The notes under the pieces were generated by a model. That model was given only the letters and a program-made list of their open reading frames with translations. It did not search any database and was not told the DNA's origin. A DNA stretch of 64,000 nt from Streptomyces sp. AC555_RSS877. GTDB lineage: Bacteria; Actinomycetota; Actinomycetes; Streptomycetales; Streptomycetaceae. Each line of letters starts with the position of its first letter. Within the stretch, counting starts at the first letter, position 1. The stretch lies in the NCBI RefSeq assembly GCF_019049245.1, contig NZ_JAGMUK010000079.1:143479-207478 (forward strand), written 5' to 3'. The translations under genes were made by a program, and so were the position numbers. Positions 26,317-34,958 of this stretch are shown in pieces.

Positions 26317-27288
26317 CTAACGGATCGAGAACCCGTACACCGTCTCCGACCGGTACACCTCGCCCGGCCGCAGCACCGTGCTCGGGAACTCCGGGCGGTT
26401 CGGGGAGTCGGGGAAGTGCTGGGTCTCCAGCGCGATGCCGTCGCCGGGGGCGAAGGGCTCGCCGAGGTGGTCCGCGGTGTACAGCTGGAGGCCGGGTTCG
26501 GTGGTCGCCACGGTGAGCACCCGGCCGGACGCGAGCTCGTGCAGCTCGGCTACCTCGACAGGCGTCCGCGTCACGCCCTTGTCGAGCACGAAGTTGTGGT
26601 CGTACCCGGACCCGACCTTCCGCGCCTCCCGGAAGTCGAAGCGCGTGTCCGCCACCTCCTCCAGGACGCCGGTCGGGATCAGGTCCGCGTCCACCGGGGT
26701 GAACCGGGAGGCCGCGATCCGCAGTTCGTGCCCGCCCGCGTTCCCCGACCCGCCGAGGTTGAAGTAGCTGTGGTTGGTCAGGTTCACGATGGTCGGCGCG
26801 TCGGTGACCGCCTCGTACGCGATCCGCAGCGCACCGGACCCCTCCAGCGTGTACGTCGCCGAGACCTCCACGCGCCCCGGGAAGCCCTCCTCGCCGTGAG
26901 CGGCGACCCGGCTCAGACGCACGCCGTGCTCGACCGGCGCCACGTCCCACCCCCGCTTGTCGAAGCCGCGCTCGCCGCCGTGCAGGGAGTTGGGCGGGTT
27001 GTTGCGCGCGAGCGCGTACGTCCGGCCGTCCAGCGGGAAGCGGCCGCCCGCGATCCGGTTCGCGTACCGCCCGACCAGGGCGCCCAAGTAGGGGTCCGGG
27101 TGGGTGACATAGCCGTCGAGGTCCCCGAACCCCAGCACCACGTTCTCGGCGCGCCCCTCCCGGTCCGGGACCTCCACCGACTGCACGATCCCGCCGTACG
27201 ACAGGACCCGCACGCGCACCCCCGCCCGCTCCAGGGTCCAGCGCTGAACAGGGGTGCCGTCGGAAAGTGTTCCGAAGAGTTCGTTCAT
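26317..27288 (-). CDS. galM: Aldose 1-epimerase (second mutarotase)
   Basis: 323 aa paralogue of the protein encoded at 6828-7874. Conserved elements: GRYANRIAGGRF, NLTNHSYFNLGG carrying the His, GYDHNFVLD and the catalytic Glu in ALETQHFPDSPNRPEFPS. It lacks the 25-residue insertion of the first copy and keeps the commoner NHSYFN form. It is convergent with the GH3 beta-glucosidase, a sensible partner: beta-glucose released by the glucosidase would be anomerised here. It is followed upstream-wise by the SGNH lipoprotein gene on the same strand end, 29 bp away. Confidence 0.9.
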   Translation of the reverse strand: MNELFGTLSDGTPVQRWTLERAGVRVRVLSYGGIVQSVEVPDREGRAENVVLGFGDLDGYVTHPDPYLGALVGRYANRIAGGRFPLDGRTYALARNNPPNSLHGGERGFDKRGWDVAPVEHGVRLSRVAAHGEEGFPGRVEVSATYTLEGSGALRIAYEAVTDAPTIVNLTNHSYFNLGGSGNAGGHELRIAASRFTPVDADLIPTGVLEEVADTRFDFREARKVGSGYDHNFVLDKGVTRTPVEVAELHELASGRVLTVATTEPGLQLYTADHLGEPFAPGDGIALETQHFPDSPNRPEFPSTVLRPGEVYRSETVYGFSIR

Positions 27289-27317
27289 GTGCGGAACCCT
27301 AAGTCACGAACCGGGCG

Positions 27318-28217
27318 TCAGGCCTTCTTGCCCGTCACCGTGCGATAGGCGATTTCCGCGAGCCGCGCCTGGCCGTTCACACTCGGGTGGAACCAGTCCC
27401 ACTGGCTCAGCTGGGCGGTGCCGAAGCGGAAGGCGTAGACCGCGCCCCCGTCGAAGCGACAGTGGCGGTCCTCGGCGCAGACCTCCTCCAGCATCTCGTT
27501 GTAGTCCTCCACCCGCTGCTGCACGGCGTTCCGCCGCTCGGTCGCCGTCGCGTCGAGGGCGTCCGGGTCGGCCAGCATCGACGGGCACAGGCCCAGCTTC
27601 CACACCTGCTTGCCCATCGGGTTGGTACGGCCCTCGGACCACAGCCGCTTCAGGTTCGGCACGCTCGCCACGTACACCTGCGCCTTGGGGGAAGCCTTGC
27701 GCAGCGTGTTCATCGCGTCCTCGAAGTCGGCGCGGAAGTCGGCCACGGACGTCATCGCCGAGGTGCTGGACCGGCAGGCGTCGTTGGCCCCCACCATCAC
27801 CGCCACCAGCCCCGGCTTCCTGGCCGCCGCCTGAGCCATCTGACCGGGCAGGTCCGCCATCCGGGCCCCGGTCACGGCGTAGTTCCAACTCCGCTCGGCC
27901 GCCTTGGCCTTCCCCAGCAGCCGTACGGCGAGACTGTCGACCTTGGCGCTGCTGCCCGTCGCCCACGACACCTCGGGGCAGTCCGACAGCACCGCGCACG
28001 CGTCGAAACCGCGGGTGATGGAGTCCCCGACGGCGGCGACCGACGCCGGGCTGCTGTCCCAGGCCGGGGTCGGCTTCGGGGACGGCTTCGCCTTCTGCGC
28101 CCCGGTGCCGCTCGGCCCCGGCGAGTTGCCACCGACGGCGTCACAGCCGGTGACGCCCAGGACGGCCGCGGCCAGGACGGCGAGAACGGCTCGCGAGCGG
28201 TGTCCCTGCTTCCGCAT
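27318..28217 (-). CDS. SGNH/GDSL-family hydrolase lipoprotein
   Basis: 299 aa from ATG 28217; the frame is open far upstream but the lipoprotein signal fixes the start. The signal ends AAAVLGVTGCDAV, so Cys23 or so is lipidated. A Pro/Lys-rich linker (QKAKPSPKPTP) precedes the SGNH fold. Block I is VAAVGDSITRG with the Ser nucleophile, block II the Gly in YAVTGARM, block III VMVGANDACRSS with the Asn, and block V DWFHPSVNGQ with the Asp and His. Cysteines DACAVLSDC and EVCAEDRHC suggest disulfides outside the membrane. It resembles Streptomyces extracellular esterases/lipases of this family. Substrate unknown. Confidence 0.88.
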   Translation of the reverse strand: MRKQGHRSRAVLAVLAAAVLGVTGCDAVGGNSPGPSGTGAQKAKPSPKPTPAWDSSPASVAAVGDSITRGFDACAVLSDCPEVSWATGSSAKVDSLAVRLLGKAKAAERSWNYAVTGARMADLPGQMAQAAARKPGLVAVMVGANDACRSSTSAMTSVADFRADFEDAMNTLRKASPKAQVYVASVPNLKRLWSEGRTNPMGKQVWKLGLCPSMLADPDALDATATERRNAVQQRVEDYNEMLEEVCAEDRHCRFDGGAVYAFRFGTAQLSQWDWFHPSVNGQARLAEIAYRTVTGKKA

Positions 28218-28506
28218 CCGGTGGTGATCCCCTCGGTCGTCGGGTGTTGCGTGGTCGGGTGATGACATGAAACGTGGAAAAGGTCGTCCGTCCATAACAA
28301 CGCGCGGGAGTTCCCGGCGGCCGCCACGCAACGCTTCGCACCCGAACCAGCGTCCTGCCGGGTGAATGGCGGGGGTTTCACGGCACTGGGACCGACGGTA
28401 CGTCACACTCCTTGCGCCGCCGCACGGTAGCCTCGCCATCAACGTGGCTGCCCGGCCACTGCCGTCCGCCAGTTCGCAAGATGTCCCGCTCTGCCCGGAG
28501 GTCCCG

Positions 28507-29001
28507 GTGACGACACGTGGAGTTCTGTACGTGCACTCCGCGCCGCGCGCGCTGTGCCCGCACGTCGAGTGGGCCGTCGCCGGGGTGCTCGGCACACGCG
28601 TCAACCTCGACTGGATCCGGCAGCCCGCCGCGCCCGGCACCTGGCGCTCGGAGTTCTCCTGGCAGGCCCAGGCCGGCACTGCCTCCAAGCTGGCCTCCGC
28701 GCTGAGAGGCTGGCACCTCCTGCGCTTCGAGGTCACCGCCGAGCCCTGCGCCACCGCCGAGGGCGAGCGCTACAGCTGCACCCCGGACCTCGGCATCTTC
28801 CACGCCGTGACCGGCATCCACGGCGACATCCTCATCCCCGAGGACCGCCTGAGGGCTGCTCTCGTCCGCTCCCAGCGGGGAGAGACAGACTTGGAGGCGG
28901 AACTGTCCAAGCTCCTGGGCAAGCCGTGGGACGACGAACTGGAACCGTTCAGGTACGCGGGCGAGGGCGCGCCGGTCCGCTGGCTCCACCAGGTGGTGTG
29001 A
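28507..29001 (+). CDS. DUF3145 protein
   Basis: 164 aa from GTG 28507, the length typical of DUF3145. An upstream ATG at 28366 would add 47 atypical residues. TTRGVLYVHSAPRALCPHVEWA and the C-terminal WDDELEPFRYAGEGAPVRWLHQVV are hallmarks. The family is restricted to actinobacteria, is nearly always next to the fab genes in Streptomyces, and has no assigned activity. It is convergent with fabF; a very strong terminator lies between. The 289-bp region upstream separates it from the divergent SGNH lipoprotein gene. Confidence 0.88.
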   Translation: MTTRGVLYVHSAPRALCPHVEWAVAGVLGTRVNLDWIRQPAAPGTWRSEFSWQAQAGTASKLASALRGWHLLRFEVTAEPCATAEGERYSCTPDLGIFHAVTGIHGDILIPEDRLRAALVRSQRGETDLEAELSKLLGKPWDDELEPFRYAGEGAPVRWLHQVV

Positions 29002-29023
29002 GGCTCTCAGGGGCGCACACCAA

Positions 29024-29070
29024 AACGGCGAGTGGCCCGACCCCGACCGGGGTTCGGGCCACTCGCCGTT
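29024..29070. terminator. Strong bidirectional terminator between DUF3145 and fabF
   Basis: Perfect 17-bp arms AACGGCGAGTGGCCCGA (29024-29040) and the reverse complement (29054-29070). The loop itself can pair (CCCCG/CGGGG). Confidence 0.9.
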
Positions 29071-29082
29071 CACGGCAGGAAA

Positions 29083-30354
29083 TCAGACCGTACGGAACGC
29101 CAGCACCACGTTGTGCCCGCCGAAGCCGAACGAGTCGTTCAGCGCGGCGATACGGCCCTCGACCGGCAGCTTCCGGGCCTCGCCGCGCACGATGTCGGCG
29201 TTGGCCTCGGCCTCCGGGTCGAGGTTCTCGACGTTGATGGTCGGCGGGGCGATCCGGTGGTACAGGGCGAGAACCGTCGCCACCGACTCCACACCGCCCG
29301 CGCCACCCAGCAGGTGACCGGTCATCGACTTGGTCGCGGAGACCGCCATGTGGTCGGCGTCGTCGCCGAACACATGGCGCAGCGCCTTCAGCTCGGCCAC
29401 GTCACCGGCCGGCGTCGAGGTGGCATGCGCGTTGACGTGCATGATCTCGGCCGGATCCAGGTCGGTGCGCTCCAGCAGGTTCTGCAGGGCGTGCGAGATG
29501 CCACGCCCCTCCGGCTCCGGCTGCACGATGTCGTGACCGTCGGCGGAGATGCCCTGACCGACCGCCTCGGCGTACACCCGCGCACCGCGCTTGGCGGCAT
29601 GCTCGGCGGACTCCAGGACGATCACGCCGGCGCCCTCGCCGAGGACGAAGCCGTCGCGGGCGATGTCGTAGGGACGCGAGGCGCCCTCGGGGTCCTCGTT
29701 GTTCTTGGACATCGCCATCATGTTGCCGAACGCGGCGATGGGCAGCGGGTGGATCGCCGCCTCCGTGCCACCCGCGACGACGACGTCGGCACGGCCGGTA
29801 CGGATCATCTCGATGGCGTAGCCGATGGCCTCGGCGCCCGACGCGCACGCGGAGACCGGCGTGTGCACGCCCGCACGGGCGCCCACGAGCAGGCCCACGT
29901 TGGCGGAGGGGCTGTTCGGCATCAGCATGGGGACGGTGTGCGGGGAGACGCGGCGGACGCCCTTCTCCTTCAGCACGTCGTACTGGTCGAGCAGGGTCGT
30001 CACGCCGCCGATGCCGGAGGCGATGACGGCACCGAGCCGGTCGGGGTCGACGGCACTGTCGTCACCCGCCGTCGCGGTGAAACCTGCGTCGGCCCACGCC
30101 TCCTTGGCGGCGATCAGCGCGAACTGCGCCGATCGGTCCAGTCGGCGGGCCTGCGGCCGCGGGATGACCTCGGTCGGCTCCACGGCGATCTGAGCGGCGA
30201 TGCGAACCGCCTGTTCGGCGGCCCACTCCTGCTCCAGGGGCTTGACGCCGGACCTGCCGGCGACCAGGCCCTCCCAGGTAGAGGCTGCGTCGCCACCCAG
30301 CGGTGTGGTTGCGCCGATACCGGTGACGACCACGGTGCGATTGGTCGAGCTCAC
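29083..30354 (-). CDS. fabF: 3-oxoacyl-ACP synthase II
   Basis: 423 aa. It condenses malonyl-ACP with acyl-ACP in fatty-acid elongation. Thiolase-fold catalytic residues are present: Cys in VSACASGAEAIGY, His in HVNAHATSTPAGD and His in KSMTGHLLGGAGG, with NDSFGFGGHN at the end. It is the last gene of the fabD-fabH-acpP-fabF cluster (minus strand), 79 bp after acpP. The active-site Cys identifies a true synthase rather than a chain-length-factor paralogue. It is the housekeeping enzyme for straight and branched fatty acids in Streptomyces. Confidence 0.96.
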   Translation of the reverse strand: MSSTNRTVVVTGIGATTPLGGDAASTWEGLVAGRSGVKPLEQEWAAEQAVRIAAQIAVEPTEVIPRPQARRLDRSAQFALIAAKEAWADAGFTATAGDDSAVDPDRLGAVIASGIGGVTTLLDQYDVLKEKGVRRVSPHTVPMLMPNSPSANVGLLVGARAGVHTPVSACASGAEAIGYAIEMIRTGRADVVVAGGTEAAIHPLPIAAFGNMMAMSKNNEDPEGASRPYDIARDGFVLGEGAGVIVLESAEHAAKRGARVYAEAVGQGISADGHDIVQPEPEGRGISHALQNLLERTDLDPAEIMHVNAHATSTPAGDVAELKALRHVFGDDADHMAVSATKSMTGHLLGGAGGVESVATVLALYHRIAPPTINVENLDPEAEANADIVRGEARKLPVEGRIAALNDSFGFGGHNVVLAFRTV

Positions 30355-30433
30355 GGGAATTCTTTCTCCAACGGATACGAGGATTCAGCGGCGCCACCGC
30401 CGGGTGGCGGGGCCAGGCTCCGGGCCTAGAGGA

Positions 30434-30682
30434 TCAGGCCTGGTTCTTGAGGATGTACTCGGTCGCGTCGCCGACCGTCTTGAGGTTCTTGACGTCCTCG
30501 TCGGGGATCTTGACGTCGAAGCGCTCCTCGGCGGCGACGACGACCTCGACCATGGACAGCGAGTCGACGTCCAGGTCGTCGGTGAAGGACTTGTCCAGCT
30601 GGACGTCCTCAACCGGGATGCCGGCGATCTCGTTCACGATGTCGGCGAGACCGGCGACGATCTCTTCCTGAGTGGCGGCCAT
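30434..30682 (-). CDS. acpP: Acyl carrier protein of fatty-acid synthesis
   Basis: 82 aa, strongly acidic four-helix protein. The phosphopantetheine attachment site is the Ser of DDLDVDSLSMVEVV. Start ATG 30682 (MAATQEEIVAGLADIVNEI) follows GGAGCGCCTGAC. It carries growing acyl chains between FabD, FabH and FabF, whose genes flank it. Confidence 0.96.
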   Translation of the reverse strand: MAATQEEIVAGLADIVNEIAGIPVEDVQLDKSFTDDLDVDSLSMVEVVVAAEERFDVKIPDEDVKNLKTVGDATEYILKNQA

Positions 30683-30783
30683 GTCAGGCGCTCCTTCGTA
30701 GTAATCAGAGGGTGTGGCGTCCACCGCGTGAGCGGCAGGTGGTGCATTTCCCGTACCGGACCGCATGATCCGGTACGGAGTGC

Positions 30784-31785
30784 CTAGGGGAGGGTAACGA
30801 CCGTCGCGGCGTACACGAGACCCGCCCCGAATCCGATGACGAGCGCGGTGTCGCCGCTCTTCGCCTCGCCGGTCGCCAGAAGCCGCTCCATCGCGAGCGG
30901 AATCGAGGCGGCCGAGGTGTTGCCGGTGGTGCGTACGTCACGCGCGACCATGACGTGCTCCGGCAGCTTGAGAGTCTTCACCATCGAGTCGATGATCCGC
31001 TCGTTGGCCTGGTGCGGAATGAAGACGTCCAGGTCGTCCGAGCTGATCCCGGCCGCGTCCAGCGCCTGCTGGGCGACCTTCGCCATCTCGAACACGGCCC
31101 AGCGGAACACCGCCTGGCCCTCCTGCGTGATCGCCGGGAACTTGGCGACCTCGCCGTCGCGGTAGTCCGTCCACGGCACGGTCTGCTTGATGGTGTCGGA
31201 CTTGTCGCCCTCCGAGCCCCAGACGGTCGGGCCCATCGCGGGCTCCGCCGAGGGACCCACCACGACCGCGCCCGCGCCGTCCCCGAACAGGAAGGCCGTG
31301 GCCCGGTCCTCCAGGTCGGTCAGGTCGGACAGCCGCTCCACACCGATGACGAGGACGTACTCCGCCGAGCCCTCGACGACCATGCCCTTGGCGAGGGTGA
31401 GGCCGTAGCCGAAGCCCGCGCAGCCCGCCGAGATGTCGAACGCGGCGGCCTTGTCGGTGCCGAGCTTGTCGGCGATCTCGGTGGCGACGGCCGGCGTCTG
31501 CTTGAAGTGCGAGACGGTCGAGACGACCACGGCCCCGATCTGCTCGACGGAGATCCCGGCGTCGGCGATCGCCTTGCCGGACGCCTCGATCGACATGGCG
31601 GCGACGGTCTCCTCGTCGTTCGCCCAGTGCCGGGTCTCGATGCCGGAGCGCGAGCGGATCCACTCGTCGGAGGAGTCGATCGTCTCGAGGATCACCTCGT
31701 TCGGCACGACCCGGGTGGGACGGTAGCCGCCCACACCGAGGATCCGCGCGTACGGGGCGCCCTTGCTGGGCTTGATCTTCGACAT
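30784..31785 (-). CDS. fabH: 3-oxoacyl-ACP synthase III (initiating condensing enzyme)
   Basis: 333 aa. It starts fatty-acid synthesis by condensing acyl-CoA starters with malonyl-ACP; in Streptomyces it accepts branched starters from amino-acid breakdown. Catalytic triad: Cys in FDISAGCAGFGYG, His in IPHQANERI and Asn in TTGNTSAASIP. It lies 17 bp downstream of fabD and upstream of acpP, a single operon. Confidence 0.96.
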   Translation of the reverse strand: MSKIKPSKGAPYARILGVGGYRPTRVVPNEVILETIDSSDEWIRSRSGIETRHWANDEETVAAMSIEASGKAIADAGISVEQIGAVVVSTVSHFKQTPAVATEIADKLGTDKAAAFDISAGCAGFGYGLTLAKGMVVEGSAEYVLVIGVERLSDLTDLEDRATAFLFGDGAGAVVVGPSAEPAMGPTVWGSEGDKSDTIKQTVPWTDYRDGEVAKFPAITQEGQAVFRWAVFEMAKVAQQALDAAGISSDDLDVFIPHQANERIIDSMVKTLKLPEHVMVARDVRTTGNTSAASIPLAMERLLATGEAKSGDTALVIGFGAGLVYAATVVTLP

Positions 31786-31802
31786 GCTCTCCAGGCTCCT
31801 TG

Positions 31803-32747
31803 TCAGGCGCCCGCCGCGTCAGCGGCAGGTGTGGCTGTCTCGGCGATGAGCGCGCGAGCGGCGTCGAGGTCGTCGGGGGTCTTCAGAGCCAGCGTCTTCA
31901 CGCCGGGCAGCGCACGCTTGGCGAGCCCGGTCAGTGTGCCGCCGGGGCACACCTCGATCAGGGCGGTCACGCCGAGCGCCTTGAAGGTTTCCATGCACAG
32001 GTCCCAGCGGACCGGGTTGGCGACCTGGCCGACCAGGCGCGCGACGATCTCGGCGCCCGTGTCGACGGCCTTGCCGTCCTTGTTGGAGACGTAGACGATT
32101 TTCGGGTCGGCGGGCGTGAGGGCCTCGGCGGCCTTCGCCAGCGCGTCGACCGCGGGGGCCATGTGGTGCGTGTGGAAGGCACCGGCCACCTTGAGCGGGA
32201 CGACCTTGCGGACGCCCTCGGGCTTGTCGTCGTTCAGCACCGCGAGCTGCTCCAGCGTGCCCGCGGCGACGATCTGGCCCGCTCCGTTGACGTTCGCCGG
32301 GGTCAGACCGAGCTTCTCCAGGTGCGCGACGCTCACCTCGGGGTCGCCGCCGAGCAGCGCCGACATCCCGGTCTCGGTGACGGCGGCGGCCTCGGCCATC
32401 GCCAGGCCCCGCCTGCGTACGAGGGTCAGCGCGGCGGTGTCGTCCAGGACACCCGCGAAGGAGGCGGCGGTGATCTCGCCGACGCTGTGTCCCGCGACGG
32501 CGCCCGGCGACACGTCACCGAGTGCCGCGGCGGACAGGATTCCGGCCGCCACGAGGAGCGGCTGGGCGACAGCCGTGTCCCGGATCTCGTCCGCGTCGGC
32601 CTGCGTGCCGTAACGGGCGAGATCCAGTCCGATGACGTCGGACCACGCGGCGACGCGGTCCGCGGCACCGGGGAGTTCGAGCCAGGGGGTCAGGAAGCCG
32701 GGCGTCTGGGCGCCCTGGCCGGGAGCGACGAGTACGAGCACTCTCAC
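31803..32747 (-). CDS. fabD: Malonyl-CoA:ACP transacylase
   Basis: 314 aa from GTG 32747. It transfers malonyl from CoA to AcpP. The N-terminal VLVAPGQGAQTPGF (oxyanion Gln), the nucleophile Ser in AGHSVGEITAA, and the His in GAFHTHHM are present. In Streptomyces this enzyme also loads type II polyketide carrier proteins. First gene of the fab operon, under the FasR activator encoded immediately upstream. Confidence 0.96.
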   Translation of the reverse strand: MRVLVLVAPGQGAQTPGFLTPWLELPGAADRVAAWSDVIGLDLARYGTQADADEIRDTAVAQPLLVAAGILSAAALGDVSPGAVAGHSVGEITAASFAGVLDDTAALTLVRRRGLAMAEAAAVTETGMSALLGGDPEVSVAHLEKLGLTPANVNGAGQIVAAGTLEQLAVLNDDKPEGVRKVVPLKVAGAFHTHHMAPAVDALAKAAEALTPADPKIVYVSNKDGKAVDTGAEIVARLVGQVANPVRWDLCMETFKALGVTALIEVCPGGTLTGLAKRALPGVKTLALKTPDDLDAARALIAETATPAADAAGA

Positions 32748-32807
32748 ACTCTCTCTTGTGGACGGCCACTGCCGCCCGTGGGGACAAGGACGAAGAACAC
32801 GAGGGGG

Positions 32808-32828
32808 TTTTGTAGACCCCCGACAAAA
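32808..32828. promoter_or_regulatory. Candidate FasR binding dyad upstream of fabD
   Basis: TTTTGT-N9-ACAAAA forms a perfect 6-bp inverted repeat 61-81 bp before fabD. It is strikingly AT-rich for this genome and lies just past the fasR stop codon. In S. coelicolor the FasR activator binds upstream of fabD; that this dyad is the site is inference. The GGGGG/CCCCC bases around it could also act as a small fasR terminator. Confidence 0.45.
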
Positions 32829-32830
32829 GG

Positions 32831-34036
32831 CTAGGTCTGCAGATCCCCGTCGGCCAGACGCCCCAGGATCAGCGCGATCCGCAGTGTGAACGCCGACCGT
32901 ACATCGGAAGGCGACCAGCCGGTGACGTCAGTCACACGTCGGAGCCGGTAGCGCACGGTGTTGGGATGAACGAAGAGCATGCGTGCGGCGCCTTCGAGAC
33001 TGCTCGCCTGTTCGAGATAGACCGCGAGCGTTTCCAGCAGCGCCGAGCCGGCCTCCTCCAGTGGTCTGTAGATCTCCTCCACCAACTGCTCACGGGCCGC
33101 GGGGTCACCGGCCATCGCGCGCTCCGGGAGCAGGTCGTCCGCCAGCACCGGCCGCGGGGCGTCCTGCCAGGCAGAACACGCTTTGAGGCCGGCCGCGGCG
33201 GCCTGCGCGGAGCGGGTCGCGGCCAGCAGATCCGGTACGACGGGCCCCGCCACCACCGGCCCCGCGGCGAACGGTCCGATCAGCGACTTGGCGACGGCGA
33301 GCGGGTTGTCGCTGCCGCCCGCGATGACCACGAGCCGGGCCCCGAGCACCCCGGTCAGGACCTGGAGCTTGGCGTGCCGGGCGGCCCGCCGTATGGCCTC
33401 GACGGTCAGTTCGCTGTCACCGTCGGGAGCCGTCCCCAACACCACGCACACATGCTCGGGGGAGTTCCAGCCGAGGGCGGCGGCCCGGCTGACGGCGCCC
33501 TCGTCGGCCTCCCCGCTGAGCACGGCGTTCACGACGAGCGACTCCAGACGCGCGTCCCAGGCACCGCGTGCCTCGGCGGCCTGGGCGTACACCTGGGCGG
33601 TGGCGAAGGCGATCTCGCGGGCGTACACGAGCAGCGCCTCGCGCAGCACGTTCTCGTCCCCGGGAGCCGCCACCTCGTCGATGGCCGACTCCATGACCTC
33701 GATCGTGGTGCGCACCATCTCGACGGTCTGCCGCAGAGTGATGGCCCTGGTCAACTCGCGGGGCGCGGTACCGAAGACGTCGGTGGAGATGGCCTGCGGG
33801 GCGTCGGGGTGCCGGAACCACTCGGTGAAGGCGGCGATACCGGCCTGGGCGACGAGCCCGATCCAGGAACGGTTCTCCGGGGGCATCACCCGGTACCACG
33901 ACAGCGTCTCGTCCATGCGCTGGATGGCCTGCGCGGCGAGACGCCCGGACGACTTCTCCAGCCGCTTCAGGGTCGCGGGGTGCGGGTGGGCGTCGGGCGC
34001 GGCGGGATCGCCGGCGTGGGTTTCGGGTTCGGGCAC
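32831..34036 (-). CDS. fasR: PucR/CdaR-type activator of fatty-acid genes
   Basis: 401 aa from GTG 34036; a longer frame has no better start. It has an N-terminal helical region, a central GGDEF-like/CdaR-type domain (PEHVCVVLGTAPDGDSELTVEAIRRAA, LVVIAGGSDNPLAVAKSLIGPF) and the PucR C-terminal helix-turn-helix (SLEGAARMLFVHPNTVRYRLRRVTDVTGWSP, near 355-385). Its position directly before fabDHPF is that of FasR, the activator needed for normal fatty-acid and triacylglycerol synthesis in S. coelicolor. The 83-bp gap to fabD holds the candidate binding dyad. Confidence 0.88.
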   Translation of the reverse strand: MPEPETHAGDPAAPDAHPHPATLKRLEKSSGRLAAQAIQRMDETLSWYRVMPPENRSWIGLVAQAGIAAFTEWFRHPDAPQAISTDVFGTAPRELTRAITLRQTVEMVRTTIEVMESAIDEVAAPGDENVLREALLVYAREIAFATAQVYAQAAEARGAWDARLESLVVNAVLSGEADEGAVSRAAALGWNSPEHVCVVLGTAPDGDSELTVEAIRRAARHAKLQVLTGVLGARLVVIAGGSDNPLAVAKSLIGPFAAGPVVAGPVVPDLLAATRSAQAAAAGLKACSAWQDAPRPVLADDLLPERAMAGDPAAREQLVEEIYRPLEEAGSALLETLAVYLEQASSLEGAARMLFVHPNTVRYRLRRVTDVTGWSPSDVRSAFTLRIALILGRLADGDLQT

Positions 34037-34109
34037 GGGACAAGACTGCCTTATCCGGACGGGAGTACGCGTCCCCGGGTGCCGGGTGAGGGCTACGGTG
34101 GTGTGCGTG

Positions 34110-34763
34110 ATGGACGTACGGCGCGCCACGGAGCGCTACCGAGGCGGTGACCCGGAGGCCGGAATCGAGTCGCTCCACGCCTTCTCCTTCGGCCCGCACT
34201 ACGATCCCGGCAATCTCCGCTTCGGCGCGCTGATCGCCTGCAACGAGGAGCGGCTCGCCCCCGGCGCCGGCTTCGACGAGCACCCGCACAGCCGCACCGA
34301 GATCGTCACCTGGGTGGTCGAGGGCGAACTGACCCACCGCGACTCCACGGGCCACGAGACGGTCGTACGCGCCGGTGACGTCCAGCACCTGAGCTCGGCG
34401 GCGGGCGTCCGGCACGTCGAGCGCAACGACGGCCCGGACCCGGTGACCTTCGTCCAGATGTGGCTGGCCCCGCTGGAGCCGGGCGGCGACCCGTCGTACG
34501 AGATCGTCCACGGCATCGCGGACTCCACGCCGTACGCCGTCCCCGAGGCGGGCGCGATGCTCCACGTACGGCGCCTGCGGGCGGGGGAGCGGACGGCGGT
34601 GCCGGACGGGGCGTGCGCGTACGTGCATGTCGTACGGGGGGAAGTCAGCCTGGACGGCGAGGAGTTGGGGCCGGGCGACGCGGCACGGATCACCGACGCG
34701 AAGGATCTGGAGGCGGTGGGGGTGACGGGGGCGGAGCTGCTGCTCTGGGAGATGGCGGGCTGA
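34110..34763 (+). CDS. Pirin-family bicupin protein
   Basis: 217 aa from ATG 34110 (GTG 34107 is also possible). The N-terminal cupin contains FDEHPHSRTEIVTWVVEGELTHRDSTG with the metal-binding His and Glu residues (HPHSRTE, later VQHLSSAAGVRHVERN). The C-terminal cupin is shorter (ACAYVHVVRGEVSLDGEELGPGDAARI). The family includes YhhW-type quercetinases and pirins. Divergent from fasR by 73 bp. Physiological substrate unknown. Confidence 0.9.
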   Translation: MDVRRATERYRGGDPEAGIESLHAFSFGPHYDPGNLRFGALIACNEERLAPGAGFDEHPHSRTEIVTWVVEGELTHRDSTGHETVVRAGDVQHLSSAAGVRHVERNDGPDPVTFVQMWLAPLEPGGDPSYEIVHGIADSTPYAVPEAGAMLHVRRLRAGERTAVPDGACAYVHVVRGEVSLDGEELGPGDAARITDAKDLEAVGVTGAELLLWEMAG

Positions 34764-34783
34764 CCGGCCTACGTGCCGCCACT

Positions 34784-34928
34784 GGGGGCTCCGCCCCCAG
34801 ACTCCCGGACCTATGCCCACCCACCACCCGACTCGGTTTCTTGAAAGGCCGACCTCTCATCCGACCGAGTCGGGTGGTGGGTGGGTGAAGGCCGGGGGTT
34901 CCAGGGGGCGGAGCCCCCTGAGGACGGG
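34784..34928. repeat. Nested inverted repeat with 22-bp inner arms
   Basis: The outer arms GGGGGCTCCGCCCC (34784-34797) and GGGGCGGAGCCCCC (34915-34928) match the outer arm of the repeat at 4799-4919. The inner arms are a perfect 22-bp pair (34816-34837 and 34864-34885) beginning CCCACCCACC. It lies between convergent genes and can terminate both. The central loop differs from the 4.8-kb copy, so only the outer arms are shared. Confidence 0.75.
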
Positions 34929-34958
34929 ACGGGAAGGGGCGGCGGAGGCGAAAGAGCC

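Noticed and set aside
29083..32747. Fab genes as a polyketide cluster
   Set aside because: Order fabD-fabH-acpP-fabF with fasR and no ketoreductase, cyclase or chain-length factor is primary fatty-acid synthesis.
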